The position numbers and the translations under genes were made by a program. Positions 26,286-36,701 of a DNA stretch of 60,903 bases are shown piece after piece. The DNA is from an uncultured Alphaproteobacteria bacterium. GTDB taxonomy: Bacteria; Pseudomonadota; Alphaproteobacteria; HIMB59. The DNA is taken from the NCBI GenBank assembly GCA_902617515.1, contig CACMWX010000004.1:1-60903 (forward strand), read 5' to 3'. Each line of letters begins with the position of its first letter. Position 1 is the first letter of the stretch. Under the pieces are notes generated by a model. It saw nothing but the letters and a program-made list of their open reading frames with translations, did no database searches and was not told the DNA's origin.

Positions 26286-28130
26286 ATGAAAACCATTAAA
26301 TTGTCTTGTGCTCATGCACTTTTTAAATATTTAATTGCACAAAAAACGATTATTGATGGAAAAAAACTACCATTATTTCCTGGCGCATTTGCAATATATG
26401 GCCATGGTAATGTTGCTTGCTTAGGTCAAGCAATGGAAGAATTTCAATCTGATCTTCCTGGTTACAGAGGACATCATGAACAAAGTATGGCTTTAACGGG
26501 TATAGGCTACTCCAGAGCGATGAGGAGAAAACAAATTTTTATTGCTACCTCATCAGTAGGACCAGGTGCAACAAATATGGTTACAGCTGCTGCTGTTGCG
26601 ATGAGCAATCGTCTTCCAATATTGCTTTTACCAGGAGATACATTTGCTAGTCGATTCCCTGATCCTGTTTTACAACAAGTTGAGAATTTTAATTCTCCCA
26701 TAGAAACAGCAAATGACTCTTTTAAATCAGTATCAAAATATTTTGATAGAATTACAAGACCAGAGCAAATTCTTGCATCTCTCCCACAAGCAATCCAACT
26801 AATGCTAGACCCCGCTGATTGTGGTCCTGCTACCATTGCTATGTCACAAGATGTTCAAGGAGAGACATTTGATTATCCTGAAATATTTTTCGAAGAGAGA
26901 ATTCATGAGGTAAGAAGAGTTCACCCTGATCCAAGACAAGTTAAGCAGGCAGCTGAAAAATTAATGAATTCTAAACAACCAATTATTATCTCAGGAGGGG
27001 GTGTTCTGTATTCTGAGGCAGAGGAAGAGCTATCTATTTTTGCTAAAAAACATAATATCCCAGTAACTTCAACTGTAATGGGGATAGGATGTATGACTAG
27101 AGATGACCCCTATTATATAAGTGCTGTAGGAGCATTGGGTGAGGGTTCCTCTAATAGCTTATCCAAAGACACTGATTTGGCTTTAGCTATAGGTACAAAA
27201 TTAGCTGATTTCACCACCGGTTCATGGGCAAATTTTGAAAATCCTAATTTTAAATTAGTTTCAGTAAATACAGCTCGCTTCGATACCACTAAGCATTTAG
27301 CTACATCCGTCATTAGTGACGCTAAAATTGGTTTACAACAAATATCAGATGCTCTTGGCGACTGGAGGGCTCCTAACACTTGGTACCAAAGAGCAATTAA
27401 AGAAAGAGATGAATGGGATGCTTATGTTGAAAAACAAAGTGGTCCTACAAATCAAGAAGAACCCTCCTATGCCCATGCAGTGGGAGCAGTTTATCGAAAT
27501 TCAGATCCAAGTGACATTGTTGTTACTGCTGCAGGAGGGCTTGTTGGTGAGGTGGTTCAAGTTTGGAAGCCAAAGCAACTTAATACTTTCGAAACTGAAT
27601 GGGGCTTTAGTTGTATGGGATATGAAATATCGGGAGCACTTGGAATTAAAATGGCTAAACCCGATCAGGATGTAGTTGTCTTTGTTGGTGACGGATCTTA
27701 CTTACTAAATAATAGTGATATTTATAGCTCAGTTCTTTACAACCAGAAACTGATTATCATTGTATGTGATAACGGCGGACATATGGTTATCAATAGACTT
27801 CAACTTGCGAAAGGAGGTAAGGAGTATATTTGTAATCTTCGTGCTGCAAGAGCGACCAATCTCCAATTTGTAGATTTTGAAAATCACGCTAAAAGTATGG
27901 GAGCAAATGCTGAGACAGTTAGTTCAACTTCAGAGTTAGAGGCCGCTTTTAAAAGAGCCAAAGACTCAGATAAAACTTATGTTATTGCTATAAAAACTCA
28001 TGGCTACGAATGGTTAGAGGGAACTGCTTTTTGGGAAAGCCCAACACTTCAAGATCCAATAACAGATGATAATCAAAAAGCCCTAGACGATTTCAAAACA
28101 GGTAAGAGTAAACAGCGTAAAGGCGTTTAA
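26286..28130 (+). CDS. iolD: 3D-(3,5/4)-trihydroxycyclohexane-1,2-dione hydrolase IolD
   Basis: A TPP-dependent enzyme of 614 residues, close to the B. subtilis IolD length of 637. The start is the ATG at 26286 just after GGAGGAATA; the longer frame from 26181 is rejected. Features are FAIYGHGNVACLGQA, TSSVGPGATNMV, RITRPEQILAS, and the TPP-binding VGDGSYLLNNSD near 490. IolD opens the ring of a myo-inositol intermediate to 5-deoxyglucuronate. No other iol gene is present apart from the SDR after it, so it is an isolated iolD or acts on a related diketone. Confidence 0.8.
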   Translation: MKTIKLSCAHALFKYLIAQKTIIDGKKLPLFPGAFAIYGHGNVACLGQAMEEFQSDLPGYRGHHEQSMALTGIGYSRAMRRKQIFIATSSVGPGATNMVTAAAVAMSNRLPILLLPGDTFASRFPDPVLQQVENFNSPIETANDSFKSVSKYFDRITRPEQILASLPQAIQLMLDPADCGPATIAMSQDVQGETFDYPEIFFEERIHEVRRVHPDPRQVKQAAEKLMNSKQPIIISGGGVLYSEAEEELSIFAKKHNIPVTSTVMGIGCMTRDDPYYISAVGALGEGSSNSLSKDTDLALAIGTKLADFTTGSWANFENPNFKLVSVNTARFDTTKHLATSVISDAKIGLQQISDALGDWRAPNTWYQRAIKERDEWDAYVEKQSGPTNQEEPSYAHAVGAVYRNSDPSDIVVTAAGGLVGEVVQVWKPKQLNTFETEWGFSCMGYEISGALGIKMAKPDQDVVVFVGDGSYLLNNSDIYSSVLYNQKLIIIVCDNGGHMVINRLQLAKGGKEYICNLRAARATNLQFVDFENHAKSMGANAETVSSTSELEAAFKRAKDSDKTYVIAIKTHGYEWLEGTAFWESPTLQDPITDDNQKALDDFKTGKSKQRKGV

Positions 28131-28132
28131 TT

Positions 28133-28864
28133 TTGAATTCAAAAAGGAAAATTGTTCTCATTACTGGTGCTGAGTCAGGGATTGGAAAAAGTACATGTAA
28201 ATTATTCCATAATAATGGATATAAAGTTATTGGGACATGCTTAAAAAAGCCCAATATCATAAGTAAAAAAATTGAATATCATCAAATAGATATAACCAAT
28301 AACTCAGATTGGAAAAATTTAGCCTCAATTATAAAGAAAAAATATAAAAAAATTGATGTGCTTGTGAATAGTGCAGGTGTCAGATTAAGCGGAAATCTAG
28401 AGACAACACCTTTAAATGAATGGACATATCACTTTAATAACAATGTGACTGGTACATTTTTAGCTTGCAAATATGCTTTACCATTGCTCAAAAAGGGTAA
28501 GCAATCATCAATTGTAAATTTAGCTTCTATTAACAGCATTAGAGGAGCAAAGAATATGTTGGCATATGCAACATCAAAAAGTGCATTGATATCTTTTACA
28601 GCATCTTTAGCTCTTGATTTGACAAAACATAATATAAGAGTTAATGCAGTTGCGCCAGGAGCGATAGATACCCCAATGCTTGCTTCTTTTAAAAAAGATT
28701 TAACTTTAAAAGAATACGAAAAAAGAATGCAAGAAAATCATCCTATCGGAAGAATAGGAAAACCAAAAGAGGTTGCAAGTGTTATTTATTTTTTAGCTAG
28801 CGAAGCCGCATCTTTTATGACTGGTCTAACCTTACCAGTAGATGGTGGAAGAAGTATTAGGTAA
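28133..28864 (+). CDS. Short-chain dehydrogenase/reductase
   Basis: A classical SDR of 243 residues starting with TTG. The cofactor site is TGAESGIGKS near 10-19, NSAGV near 77, the catalytic Ser in NLASINS and Tyr-x-x-x-Lys in YATSK near 145. The C-terminus ends with FMTGLTLPVDGGRSIR as in many sugar or polyol dehydrogenases. It follows iolD by 2 nt, so the two are an operon, and may oxidise an inositol-like or sugar substrate. The precise substrate cannot be told. Confidence 0.85.
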   Translation: MNSKRKIVLITGAESGIGKSTCKLFHNNGYKVIGTCLKKPNIISKKIEYHQIDITNNSDWKNLASIIKKKYKKIDVLVNSAGVRLSGNLETTPLNEWTYHFNNNVTGTFLACKYALPLLKKGKQSSIVNLASINSIRGAKNMLAYATSKSALISFTASLALDLTKHNIRVNAVAPGAIDTPMLASFKKDLTLKEYEKRMQENHPIGRIGKPKEVASVIYFLASEAASFMTGLTLPVDGGRSIR

Positions 28865-28867
28865 TTA

Positions 28868-30817
28868 TTATTTTTTAGATTCTAATATAGTTACATCTGC
28901 CTGTTTCATTTTCTTTGATCCTAATAAAATATCGCCTTCAAAATAATCTGGTATATCAACAATCTCTTTTCCATAATTTGTAAAAAATAACAAATTACCT
29001 CTTCTTCTAACTCTAAGATAATGAGGAAGCGTTATAGGTTTTAAACCTACAGATATCATTTGTTCTCTCATTATTACACTTAACAAGTTGTCATCCGGCC
29101 ATCCACATAAATAATTTCCTTTGTTTCCACTAGTCATAACTGGAAAACCGTCTTCTGAGTTGCCCTCAACTACTCCTGAACTCTTCCCTTGCTCTCTCCA
29201 AACATGAAGTTGACCTTTAATACCTTTCCAATCAACTTTAATTGGAAGATCATATGATAATGCATCCACTCTTGTGACTTGATATCCGAGACCCTCCAAA
29301 CTTAAATTCTCTGGTATCTGGAAATTTGAATTTTTAATTCCTGTTCGAGGGCCGGCTAATATTTTCGCGCCTGAAGAGACAATTTTTTGAAAAACTTTAT
29401 CATCTAAATGAACAAAAGATGGAATAATAATTAACTTATATCCTCTAAAATCATCATTTTTACCAATAATGTCCAGTGAGCCCCCGTTAACCCTAACTGA
29501 CTTATAAAAATCAAGCATCAAACGCGTATAGTGAAAATCTGCTGTTTGCCCATCCAGCTCTGTCATCCAACAAGCTTCGTAATCATGCATTAAAGCTATT
29601 TCCGAATTTTCAGTTTTTGGCAAGTTGATCATTTGAATCTCTTTACTTACTTGCATTACTTCTTGACTACCAATATTTGGAGAATTATCTCTTAACATAA
29701 GACCTGAGTGCATTTGCTCTTGAGCAAAGGGTGCTTGTCTCCATCTAAAATAGCTTACAACTTCTGCATTATGAGCAAATGCCTCCCATGTCCACATTCT
29801 AACTGCACCAGGTATGGGAACAGGATTATATCTAGCCCAATTTACTGGCCCTGGTTGTTGTTCCATTATCCATAACCGACCCATTCCTCGATAAAGATCA
29901 TGATGGTATGATTGAAAATCAGGATCACCAATATTGTAACAATCATTGATAAGTTTTTTATCTTTTCTAGCAATAATTTGCATATTTTGAAGATTACCTA
30001 AAGGATAACTATTCCAAGCGGTAATATCTAAATCTTTAGATACTTCTCTATGATCAAATTCTACAAAGTGCCCCATATAATTATGACTTACAGGTCGTCC
30101 TGGAGAATATTTATTTAATATTTTTACTTGTTGAGAATTAAAATTTTTCACTTGCTCAGAACTAAATTTTCGAAAATCAAAATTATGTGATGGATTTGCC
30201 TCTGTAACAGTAAGATTGGGAAGATCAATTTCATCAAATGAACGATATTCCATAGACCAAAAAACATTACCCCAAGACTTATTAAGGTCATCAATATTTT
30301 TATATTTTTTTTTAAGCCATACTCTAAATTCAGTTAAAGAAGATTTACACCAAGAGTAAGTTGTTTCATGACAACCATACTCATTGTCTGTTTGCCACGC
30401 TTGTACATATTTATTTTGACCATATCTTTCTGCCACTGCTTGAGTGATCCGCTGACTTTCTTTTTGATAGCCTTTATGTGAAAAAGAATAATGCCTTCTC
30501 GATCCAAATTTCCTAGCTTGACCATTTTCATCAAGTGCAACCATATCGGGCATTTGGTCTACTAACCACTTTGGAGGAGTTGCAGTGGGTGTGCACATTA
30601 TAATCTTGAGATTGTTATTACCCAAGATATCCACAATTTTATCCAGCCAATTCCAATTGAAATCCCCAGGGTTAGGCTCTATACGAGACCAAGCAAATTC
30701 AGCTATTCGAACCCATTTAATACCATTTTTTTGTATATTTTTTGCATCAGTTATCCACAAATCTTCTGACCAATGTTCTGGATAATAACATACCCCTAGT
30801 TCAGGATTATCAGACAT
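28868..30817 (-). CDS. Beta-galactosidase, glycoside hydrolase family 42
   Basis: A 649-residue GH42 enzyme. It begins with GVCYYPEHW and has AWSRIEPNPGDFNW. The proposed acid/base is E146 in QTDNEYGCH and the nucleophile E319 in LWIMEQQPGPVNW. The trimerisation and C-terminal beta domains are present, giving near full family length. No signal peptide is seen, so it works on imported galactosides. It is last in the alpha-glucoside operon, 2 nt after the ATPase gene, and would also send galactose to the Leloir genes at 16.7-24.3 kb. Confidence 0.9.
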   Translation of the reverse strand: MSDNPELGVCYYPEHWSEDLWITDAKNIQKNGIKWVRIAEFAWSRIEPNPGDFNWNWLDKIVDILGNNNLKIIMCTPTATPPKWLVDQMPDMVALDENGQARKFGSRRHYSFSHKGYQKESQRITQAVAERYGQNKYVQAWQTDNEYGCHETTYSWCKSSLTEFRVWLKKKYKNIDDLNKSWGNVFWSMEYRSFDEIDLPNLTVTEANPSHNFDFRKFSSEQVKNFNSQQVKILNKYSPGRPVSHNYMGHFVEFDHREVSKDLDITAWNSYPLGNLQNMQIIARKDKKLINDCYNIGDPDFQSYHHDLYRGMGRLWIMEQQPGPVNWARYNPVPIPGAVRMWTWEAFAHNAEVVSYFRWRQAPFAQEQMHSGLMLRDNSPNIGSQEVMQVSKEIQMINLPKTENSEIALMHDYEACWMTELDGQTADFHYTRLMLDFYKSVRVNGGSLDIIGKNDDFRGYKLIIIPSFVHLDDKVFQKIVSSGAKILAGPRTGIKNSNFQIPENLSLEGLGYQVTRVDALSYDLPIKVDWKGIKGQLHVWREQGKSSGVVEGNSEDGFPVMTSGNKGNYLCGWPDDNLLSVIMREQMISVGLKPITLPHYLRVRRRGNLLFFTNYGKEIVDIPDYFEGDILLGSKKMKQADVTILESKK

Positions 30818-30819
30818 TA

Positions 30820-31851
30820 TTAATTTAACGAAAAACCCATAGAGTCAAAAAAGTGTTGATGGTCTTGATGCCAATTTAAATTAATAATTTCATTAACTCT
30901 GATATCACTATTTACGTCAAGTTTAGCTGTGATCTCACTATTCATTTCAAGATTGACATAACACAATAAGTGTTCACCTAAATTTTCTATATGTCTGACA
31001 GTGCCTCTGAGTTTATGAGACTCACTATTTGCTAAACTAATGTGTTCAGGTCTTATTCCTATTTTGCTAGCTTCACTTGGAAGGTTAAGATTTTTTAAAT
31101 TTAGACTTCGTTTATCTTGTAAATTAATCATATTCATTTTAGGGGAGCCAATAAATTCAGCTACAAATTGGTTTTTTGGAGAATTATAAAGTTCAACTGG
31201 GGTTCCAACTTGTTCAATGATACCCTGATTTATAACAACAATTCTATCTGCTAGAGTCATTGCTTCAACTTGATCATGAGTAACATATATCATCGTAGCA
31301 GTTAATTGATTATGAAGTTTAGCTATTTCAATTCTTGTTTGAACTCGAAGTGCTGCATCTAAATTAGATAAAGGTTCATCAAATAAAAAAACTTTAGGGT
31401 CTCTTACAATTGCTCTACCAATTGCCACACGCTGTCTCTGCCCACCTGATAGTTGCTTTGGAAGTCTTTCAAATAAATTTTCAATTTGTAAAATTTTTGC
31501 TGCCTCTGTAACTCTTCTTTGTATTTCATCGACTGGAGTTTTAGCCTGTTTAAGAGCAAAGGCCATATTATCAAAAACTGTCATGTGAGGGTATAATGCA
31601 TAAGATTGAAAAACCATCGCAACACCCCTCTCTGCTGCAATGATTTTATTTACAATCTCTCCACCTATAGATATTTCACCTTCTGTAATATCCTCTAGGC
31701 CGGCTATCATTCTAAGGAGTGTGGACTTTCCGCAACCTGATGGTCCAACAAAAACCATGAATTCCCCAGAGTTTATATCAAGATCTACACCATGAATTAC
31801 CTCAGTTTTATCATAGTTTTTTCTTATATTTTTAAGAGTTACATTAGCCAT
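30820..31851 (-). CDS. aglK: ABC sugar importer ATP-binding protein, MalK class (AglK-like)
   Basis: A 343-residue CUT1 ATPase. Walker A is GPSGCGKST (about 37-45), Q-loop [12 protein letters not shown], signature LSGGQRQR near 133, Walker [13 protein letters not shown], and [13 protein letters not shown]. The regulatory domain contains [10 protein letters not shown]. It is separated from aglEFG by two glycosidase genes, as in rhizobial agl operons where aglK follows the glucosidase. It is a good candidate for a shared ATPase serving the permease pairs at 19.1-20.9 kb and 58.1-59.7 kb, which have none in the window. Confidence 0.9.
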   Translation of the reverse strand: MANVTLKNIRKNYDKTEVIHGVDLDINSGEFMVFVGPSGCGKSTLLRMIAGLEDITEGEISIGGEIVNKIIAAERGVAMVFQSYALYPHMTVFDNMAFALKQAKTPVDEIQRRVTEAAKILQIENLFERLPKQLSGGQRQRVAIGRAIVRDPKVFLFDEPLSNLDAALRVQTRIEIAKLHNQLTATMIYVTHDQVEAMTLADRIVVINQGIIEQVGTPVELYNSPKNQFVAEFIGSPKMNMINLQDKRSLNLKNLNLPSEASKIGIRPEHISLANSESHKLRGTVRHIENLGEHLLCYVNLEMNSEITAKLDVNSDIRVNEIINLNWHQDHQHFFDSMGFSLN

Positions 31852-31893
31852 TATACGTTGAAAACTTTAGCATTTTTTGCATTAATATAAAAC

Positions 31894-31915
31894 AATGACT
31901 ATAGTTTTAGTCATT
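31894..31915 (-). terminator. Hairpin at the GH1 stop codon
   Basis: AATGACTA (31894-31901) and TAGTCATT (31908-31915) form a perfect 8-bp stem with a 6-nt loop, overlapping the GH1 stop codon. On the minus strand a modest T-rich stretch follows. It could be a weak attenuator between the glycosidase and ATPase genes. Confidence 0.4.
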
Positions 31916-33242
31916 AAACTTGAAGCAAGTTTTTTGAAAATTCGTAATAGGATTTTTTTGGAACTCTTTTATAACTATTAAAATCTACATAAACTAAACC
32001 AAATCTTTTTGAATAGCCAAATGCCCACTCGTAGTTATCAAGTAGAGACCAAGCAAAATATCCCTTAACAGGTAATCCCTCATTTATACAATTTAAAATT
32101 TCCCTTAAATGCAAATTAAAAAATTCTATTCTATCTGAGTCATTAACTTCTCCATTTGAATTTAATTTATCATTATTAGCCATTCCATTTTCAGTAATAT
32201 ATATTGGAATTTTATTATCATATTCATTGTTTATTCTTTTTATAAAATAACTTAATCCTTTAGGAAAAAATTCCCAGTCCATGTCAGTTTTTTTTAGAGA
32301 CCCTCTTAGTGTTCTATAGTTAATATTATCTTCAGACTTCTCAAATTTTATAATCGATCTTGTGTAGTAATTCAAACCGATCCAATTAAGGCCACAAGAT
32401 ATTTTTTTTAAATCACTTTCATGGTTTTTGGGTAAGTGCTTCTCCAAAACACTTAAGGCTAATTCAGGATATTTTCCTTTAAAAATAGCATCAGAAAACA
32501 ATCTATTATGAATACTATCAAATAATTTTGTTGCATTTATATTTTCATCTTGTTGATCTAAGGGTTCTGCATACTGGTTATTTAATACAATCCCTATTTC
32601 ATGAGATTTATTCACTCTTAATGCCTCAACAGACCAACCATGTGCTAACAAAATATTGTGCATAGTAGTGGTAGCAGATTTAATATTTTTTTTACCTGGT
32701 GCATGTTCACCTAAATAATGGCTAAGCCATGAAACACACCACGGCTCGTTAATGGTCGCAATCTTTTTAAACAAGTCACCATATTGTTTTGATATAAAAT
32801 AAGAAAAATCAGCAAAATGCTTACAGGTATCTCTGTTTTCCCAACCCTCAATGTGTGAAAAACGAATTGGCAAATCCCAATGGTAAAGTGTAGGAAAAGG
32901 CTCTAAGCCATTTTCTAATATTTTATCTAAAAGTCTGTGATAGAAATCAACACCTTCATTGTTTAATTCACGATTGTTTTCAGGATATAGTCTTGGCCAT
33001 GAAAATGAAAATCGATAAGCCCTAAACCCAAGATCTTTAATTAGTTTTATATCCTCCTCAAAATATTCATAATGATTACAAGCATTTAAACCATCTATTC
33101 CATTTAATTTTCTTTTAGCAAAATCATCCCATATAGATTTGCCACAACCACCATATTGATTTCCCTCAATTTGATAAGATGAAGTAGCAGTGCCAAAGAT
33201 AAAACTAGAGGGAAAATCCTTTAAAAAAGATAAATTATCCAA
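31914..33242 (-). CDS. Beta-glucosidase, glycoside hydrolase family 1
   Basis: A 442-residue GH1 enzyme of normal length. FIFGTATSSYQIEG opens the barrel, the acid/base Glu is in TINEPWC near 167, and the nucleophile Glu is in YITENGMAN near 350. WSLLDNYEWAFGYSKRFGLVYVDF is the usual C-terminal motif. No signal peptide. It lies 5 nt after the GH4 gene inside the agl operon, so imported glycosides of either anomeric form could be split in the cytoplasm. Confidence 0.92.
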   Translation of the reverse strand: MDNLSFLKDFPSSFIFGTATSSYQIEGNQYGGCGKSIWDDFAKRKLNGIDGLNACNHYEYFEEDIKLIKDLGFRAYRFSFSWPRLYPENNRELNNEGVDFYHRLLDKILENGLEPFPTLYHWDLPIRFSHIEGWENRDTCKHFADFSYFISKQYGDLFKKIATINEPWCVSWLSHYLGEHAPGKKNIKSATTTMHNILLAHGWSVEALRVNKSHEIGIVLNNQYAEPLDQQDENINATKLFDSIHNRLFSDAIFKGKYPELALSVLEKHLPKNHESDLKKISCGLNWIGLNYYTRSIIKFEKSEDNINYRTLRGSLKKTDMDWEFFPKGLSYFIKRINNEYDNKIPIYITENGMANNDKLNSNGEVNDSDRIEFFNLHLREILNCINEGLPVKGYFAWSLLDNYEWAFGYSKRFGLVYVDFNSYKRVPKKSYYEFSKNLLQV

Positions 33243-33247
33243 TTATG

Positions 33248-34564
33248 TTATTTTAAGTATCCTAAATAATCTTTTTGAAATTCTATCATTGTATCTACTA
33301 GAGAACTAGCTGAGTTTGGATTTTCAACGAGCGGATCAGCTAAAAGAGCATGAATAGCTGTTTGTTTTGATTCATTTAATATAGCTTTTGTTGTTAATTG
33401 TATTGTGCCAACTTGTGAATTAAGAAGAGAGCCAAAAGAGTTAGGATAGTTTTCTAATTTAATTCCATGTATCCCAGTTTTATTAATTATTGCTGGTACT
33501 TCAACAACAATATCATTTGGAAGACAATCGATAAAATTATTGTTTCTTATATTTACAGCATGCTCTAGCATATTTAAGTCTTCAACAATACTCTCGATAA
33601 TAGGTATAGCTCTTTCGTGAGGTTCAGGATGGCTCATATCAAAAAATTTTTCATAACCGTCATTAGAAAAAAAAGCCAAACACCTTTTTTTATATTTATC
33701 ATAAAAGTCTAAAATTCCATCATGATCTACAACACTATAGGCCCAAGGTATATATTCTCCTAAATGACTATCTGTTGTAATTGGGAGGTAACCATATCTT
33801 TTAAATAATTCAAAAAATAAACCCCTCTCAGCACCAGCATTTGAAAAAAATCCTTCATGATCATTAACCAAATCAGAATAATAATTATCAAAGTTTTTAT
33901 TAATAGTAGGATATCCATCCTTACCAGAATCTTTATATTTGGCACTTAGTAAAATGCTTAAATGATTTAAACCCCCCGCTTCAAATTCAATGTTATCTAA
34001 ATCAGTTTCCATTAATGTAGGGAGCTGGCGAGTCATTGAAGCAATCTCATGACACAAACCAGTAATTCTTAAATTTGGGAAACGAGTATTTAATGCATGG
34101 CAAATTCTTTGCATAGGATTTGAGTAACTAAACACAAAAGCCTCGGGGCAAATTTTTTCAATATCTTCACATATTTTGATTATTGCTGGAACTTGACGCA
34201 TTGCATGAAACAATCCACCAGCTCCTCCATTTTCTCCATAAACTTGCTTGATGCCGTATTGCAGAGGCACTTTCCAATCTTGTTCCCAAAGTTCAAATCT
34301 ATTACCAACTTCAATTGATATTAAACAAAAATCAGCCTTTTTTAGTGCATCAGATCGTGAAGTTGTTGACTCAATATTAAAGTTTACACCAAGTTTTTCT
34401 TTGTAAGAGAGTGCAATTTCATAAGTATTTTTAAGCGTTTCTGGATTGATATCATGAAGTACTAAAGTTGAGCCGGATAGTATTTTAGATTTAAAAAAAT
34501 CACCAACAATACCCAGACCAAAGTTTGTGCTTCCTGCACCAATAATTACAATTCTATTACTCAT
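33248..34564 (-). CDS. Alpha-glucosidase-like enzyme, glycoside hydrolase family 4
   Basis: A 438-residue GH4 enzyme. The ATG at 34564 overlaps the aglG stop as ATGA; an upstream frame from 34675 would run through the permease gene and is rejected. The nucleotide motif is VIIGAGSTNFG, SYSNPMQRIC precedes the Cys segment GLCHEIAS, and GGLNHLSIL and TDSHLGEYIPWA follow. The CHE form differs from CHSV of the MelA-like enzyme at 20.9 kb and fits the alpha-glucosidase or alpha-glucuronidase side of the family. With aglEFG, an alpha-glucosidase taking the place of AglA is likely. Confidence 0.82.
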   Translation of the reverse strand: MSNRIVIIGAGSTNFGLGIVGDFFKSKILSGSTLVLHDINPETLKNTYEIALSYKEKLGVNFNIESTTSRSDALKKADFCLISIEVGNRFELWEQDWKVPLQYGIKQVYGENGGAGGLFHAMRQVPAIIKICEDIEKICPEAFVFSYSNPMQRICHALNTRFPNLRITGLCHEIASMTRQLPTLMETDLDNIEFEAGGLNHLSILLSAKYKDSGKDGYPTINKNFDNYYSDLVNDHEGFFSNAGAERGLFFELFKRYGYLPITTDSHLGEYIPWAYSVVDHDGILDFYDKYKKRCLAFFSNDGYEKFFDMSHPEPHERAIPIIESIVEDLNMLEHAVNIRNNNFIDCLPNDIVVEVPAIINKTGIHGIKLENYPNSFGSLLNSQVGTIQLTTKAILNESKQTAIHALLADPLVENPNSASSLVDTMIEFQKDYLGYLK

Positions 34565-35700
34565 CCTTTGATAGATCCTGCCACCAATCCTCTTATAAAG
34601 TATCTTTGTAGAGAAAAGAAAATAAATAAAGGCACTGTCATTGAAACAAATGCACCTGTTGTGAGTATTTCCCAATTCTCTCCTCTAGAACCAAGTAATT
34701 CTTTCAATTTTGCAGTTAAAATAATTTCACTAGGATGTTTATCTAAAAATACTAAACCAACTAGTAGATCATTCCAAACCCATAAAAATTGAAGAATAAA
34801 AATAGATGCAAAAGCAGGAATAGATAAAGGTACAACAATTTTTATAAAGGTATCATAATGAGTCGCACCGTCGACTTTTGCTGCTTCCATCATTTCTTGT
34901 GGAAGAGACTTTAAAAAATTCCATAATAAAAATGTGGTAGACGCTAAACCAAAGCCTGTGTGAGCCATCCAAATACCAGGATATGATTTTGCAGCAACTC
35001 CAAATAAAGCACCAAAGTCATTATAAATAGTAAGAATAGGTATTAATGACATCTGTAACGGAACAACAAGAGATGCGATTATTGTTGCTAGTAAAATATC
35101 ACGACCATAAAACTTCATCCAAGTAAGGGCATAGGCAAAAAAAGAACAAATAATTAATGGTATCAAGGTAGATGGTAGCGCAACAGCAAAAGTGTTAAGA
35201 AAAGCTTGTCCTAAACCCTCTTTAAATAAAACCTCTTTATAATTATCTAAAGTAAAACTTGGAGGGCTTTTAGCTGATACAAATACCCTTTTACCTTTTT
35301 TCTTTTTAAATTCTTCTTGAGATTTCCATATATAGTCACCATTTTCAAATACTGTAATTTCTGTCTCATCTTTAAATGATGCAGACTCACCTACTTGATA
35401 TTCATCAATATTTTTTGATGTAACACCAAATCGAAATATTTCTTTTCCTTTATCTTCACCAAATAAATTACTTTTAATAAAATAGTAGTCTCCCTCTTTA
35501 ACTTGAGCATCTTTTCCCTCAGTTCGATATATTTCATTCACTTCTGTCGTAGTAAAAGAAGTCCACCATCCACTGATTGCAAGAACATCTTTATCTCTAA
35601 GAGAGCTAATAAATAGTCCAAAAGTTGGGGCTATCCATGCAATAACAAATATTAGTAATAATAATTGTGAGAAAAGTGATGATAATGTTATTTTTTTCAT
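34561..35700 (-). CDS. aglG: Alpha-glucoside ABC permease AglG
   Basis: A 379-residue MalG-class permease, about 100 residues longer than average. After TM1 there is a large hydrophilic periplasmic insertion (about 35-150), rich in charged residues, which is characteristic of AglG. The membrane core follows from about 160, with EAA loop AAKVDGATHYDTFIKIVVPL near 270 and C-terminal YFIRGLVAGSIKG. It overlaps aglF and the GH4 gene by 4 nt each. Confidence 0.9.
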   Translation of the reverse strand: MKKITLSSLFSQLLLLIFVIAWIAPTFGLFISSLRDKDVLAISGWWTSFTTTEVNEIYRTEGKDAQVKEGDYYFIKSNLFGEDKGKEIFRFGVTSKNIDEYQVGESASFKDETEITVFENGDYIWKSQEEFKKKKGKRVFVSAKSPPSFTLDNYKEVLFKEGLGQAFLNTFAVALPSTLIPLIICSFFAYALTWMKFYGRDILLATIIASLVVPLQMSLIPILTIYNDFGALFGVAAKSYPGIWMAHTGFGLASTTFLLWNFLKSLPQEMMEAAKVDGATHYDTFIKIVVPLSIPAFASIFILQFLWVWNDLLVGLVFLDKHPSEIILTAKLKELLGSRGENWEILTTGAFVSMTVPLFIFFSLQRYFIRGLVAGSIKG

Positions 35701-36680
35701 ACTTTTTGGTCTTGCTTATGCCTATACAAGTTCCATGCTAATATTGGAATAACACCTATTAATATACAAAAGGCCAGGACACTTCCTCTACCAGTGTCTC
35801 CACCACCTCTGAACATCCAGTCATACATTAAGTTTGCTAGCACTTCTGTTTGCCACTGACCGTTAGTCATGGCATAGATTATGTCAAATACTTTCAAGAC
35901 CAAGAGTGTGATTATGGTCCAAATTACTAAGATTGTTTGTTCAAGATATGGGATTATAATTTTCCAAAAAATTTTAAGCTCGCTAGCACCATCTATCCTA
36001 GCTGCATCTAAGGTTTCTTTAGGAATTGTGCGAAGTGCAGCACTAAAAATGACCAAGGCAAGACCAGTTTGTATCCATATCATTATTGCCATTAAAAAAA
36101 AATTATTCCAAATTGGTATTGTCAACCAAGCTTGAGGTTCAAAACCCAATGCAACTGCAATAGCATTGAGAAGGCCAATTTGTTGGTCACCTGGCCCTCT
36201 ATAATCATACATAAACTTCCAAATAACTCCCGCACCAACAAATGAAATTGCCATTGGCATAAATATTATTGATTTAGCAATTGATCCCCACCAAATTCTA
36301 TCTGCTAAATTTGCGATAACTAAACCAAAAAATGTACTAAGTGTGGGCACAACTATTAACCAACCTAAGTTATTAATAATACTTCTTTTAAAATCAGGAT
36401 CTTTGATAGCCCAAGCGTAGTTATACAATCCTACAAAATTATCTCCTAACTTATCGTAAAAACTTAACCTGATAGTTTCAAATACAGGATAAATAATAAA
36501 GACGAATAAGACAATAAAAGCAGGACCAATAAATATGACAACTCTTATAGAGTTTTCCCAAGCAAATTTTTTAGATTTTTTTACTTGAAAGTAATCTAGT
36601 AAAAAATTTGAAAAGTGGAAAAAAGCTACAAAAATAAGAACACCAATAAGAACAGTTAGTGCTAAAGAAAATATACTCAT
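35697..36680 (-). CDS. aglF: Alpha-glucoside ABC permease AglF
   Basis: A 327-residue MalF-class permease with an extra N-terminal membrane span (about 3-25) before the core. The EAA loop is AARIDGASELKIFWKIIIPYL near 225-245. Length and the extra span match AglF of rhizobial alpha-glucoside systems. It follows the aglE hairpin by about 20 nt and overlaps aglG by 4 nt. Confidence 0.9.
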   Translation of the reverse strand: MSIFSLALTVLIGVLIFVAFFHFSNFLLDYFQVKKSKKFAWENSIRVVIFIGPAFIVLFVFIIYPVFETIRLSFYDKLGDNFVGLYNYAWAIKDPDFKRSIINNLGWLIVVPTLSTFFGLVIANLADRIWWGSIAKSIIFMPMAISFVGAGVIWKFMYDYRGPGDQQIGLLNAIAVALGFEPQAWLTIPIWNNFFLMAIMIWIQTGLALVIFSAALRTIPKETLDAARIDGASELKIFWKIIIPYLEQTILVIWTIITLLVLKVFDIIYAMTNGQWQTEVLANLMYDWMFRGGGDTGRGSVLAFCILIGVIPILAWNLYRHKQDQKV

Positions 36681-36701
36681 TAAGTTTTGATTAAGAGGAA
36701 C

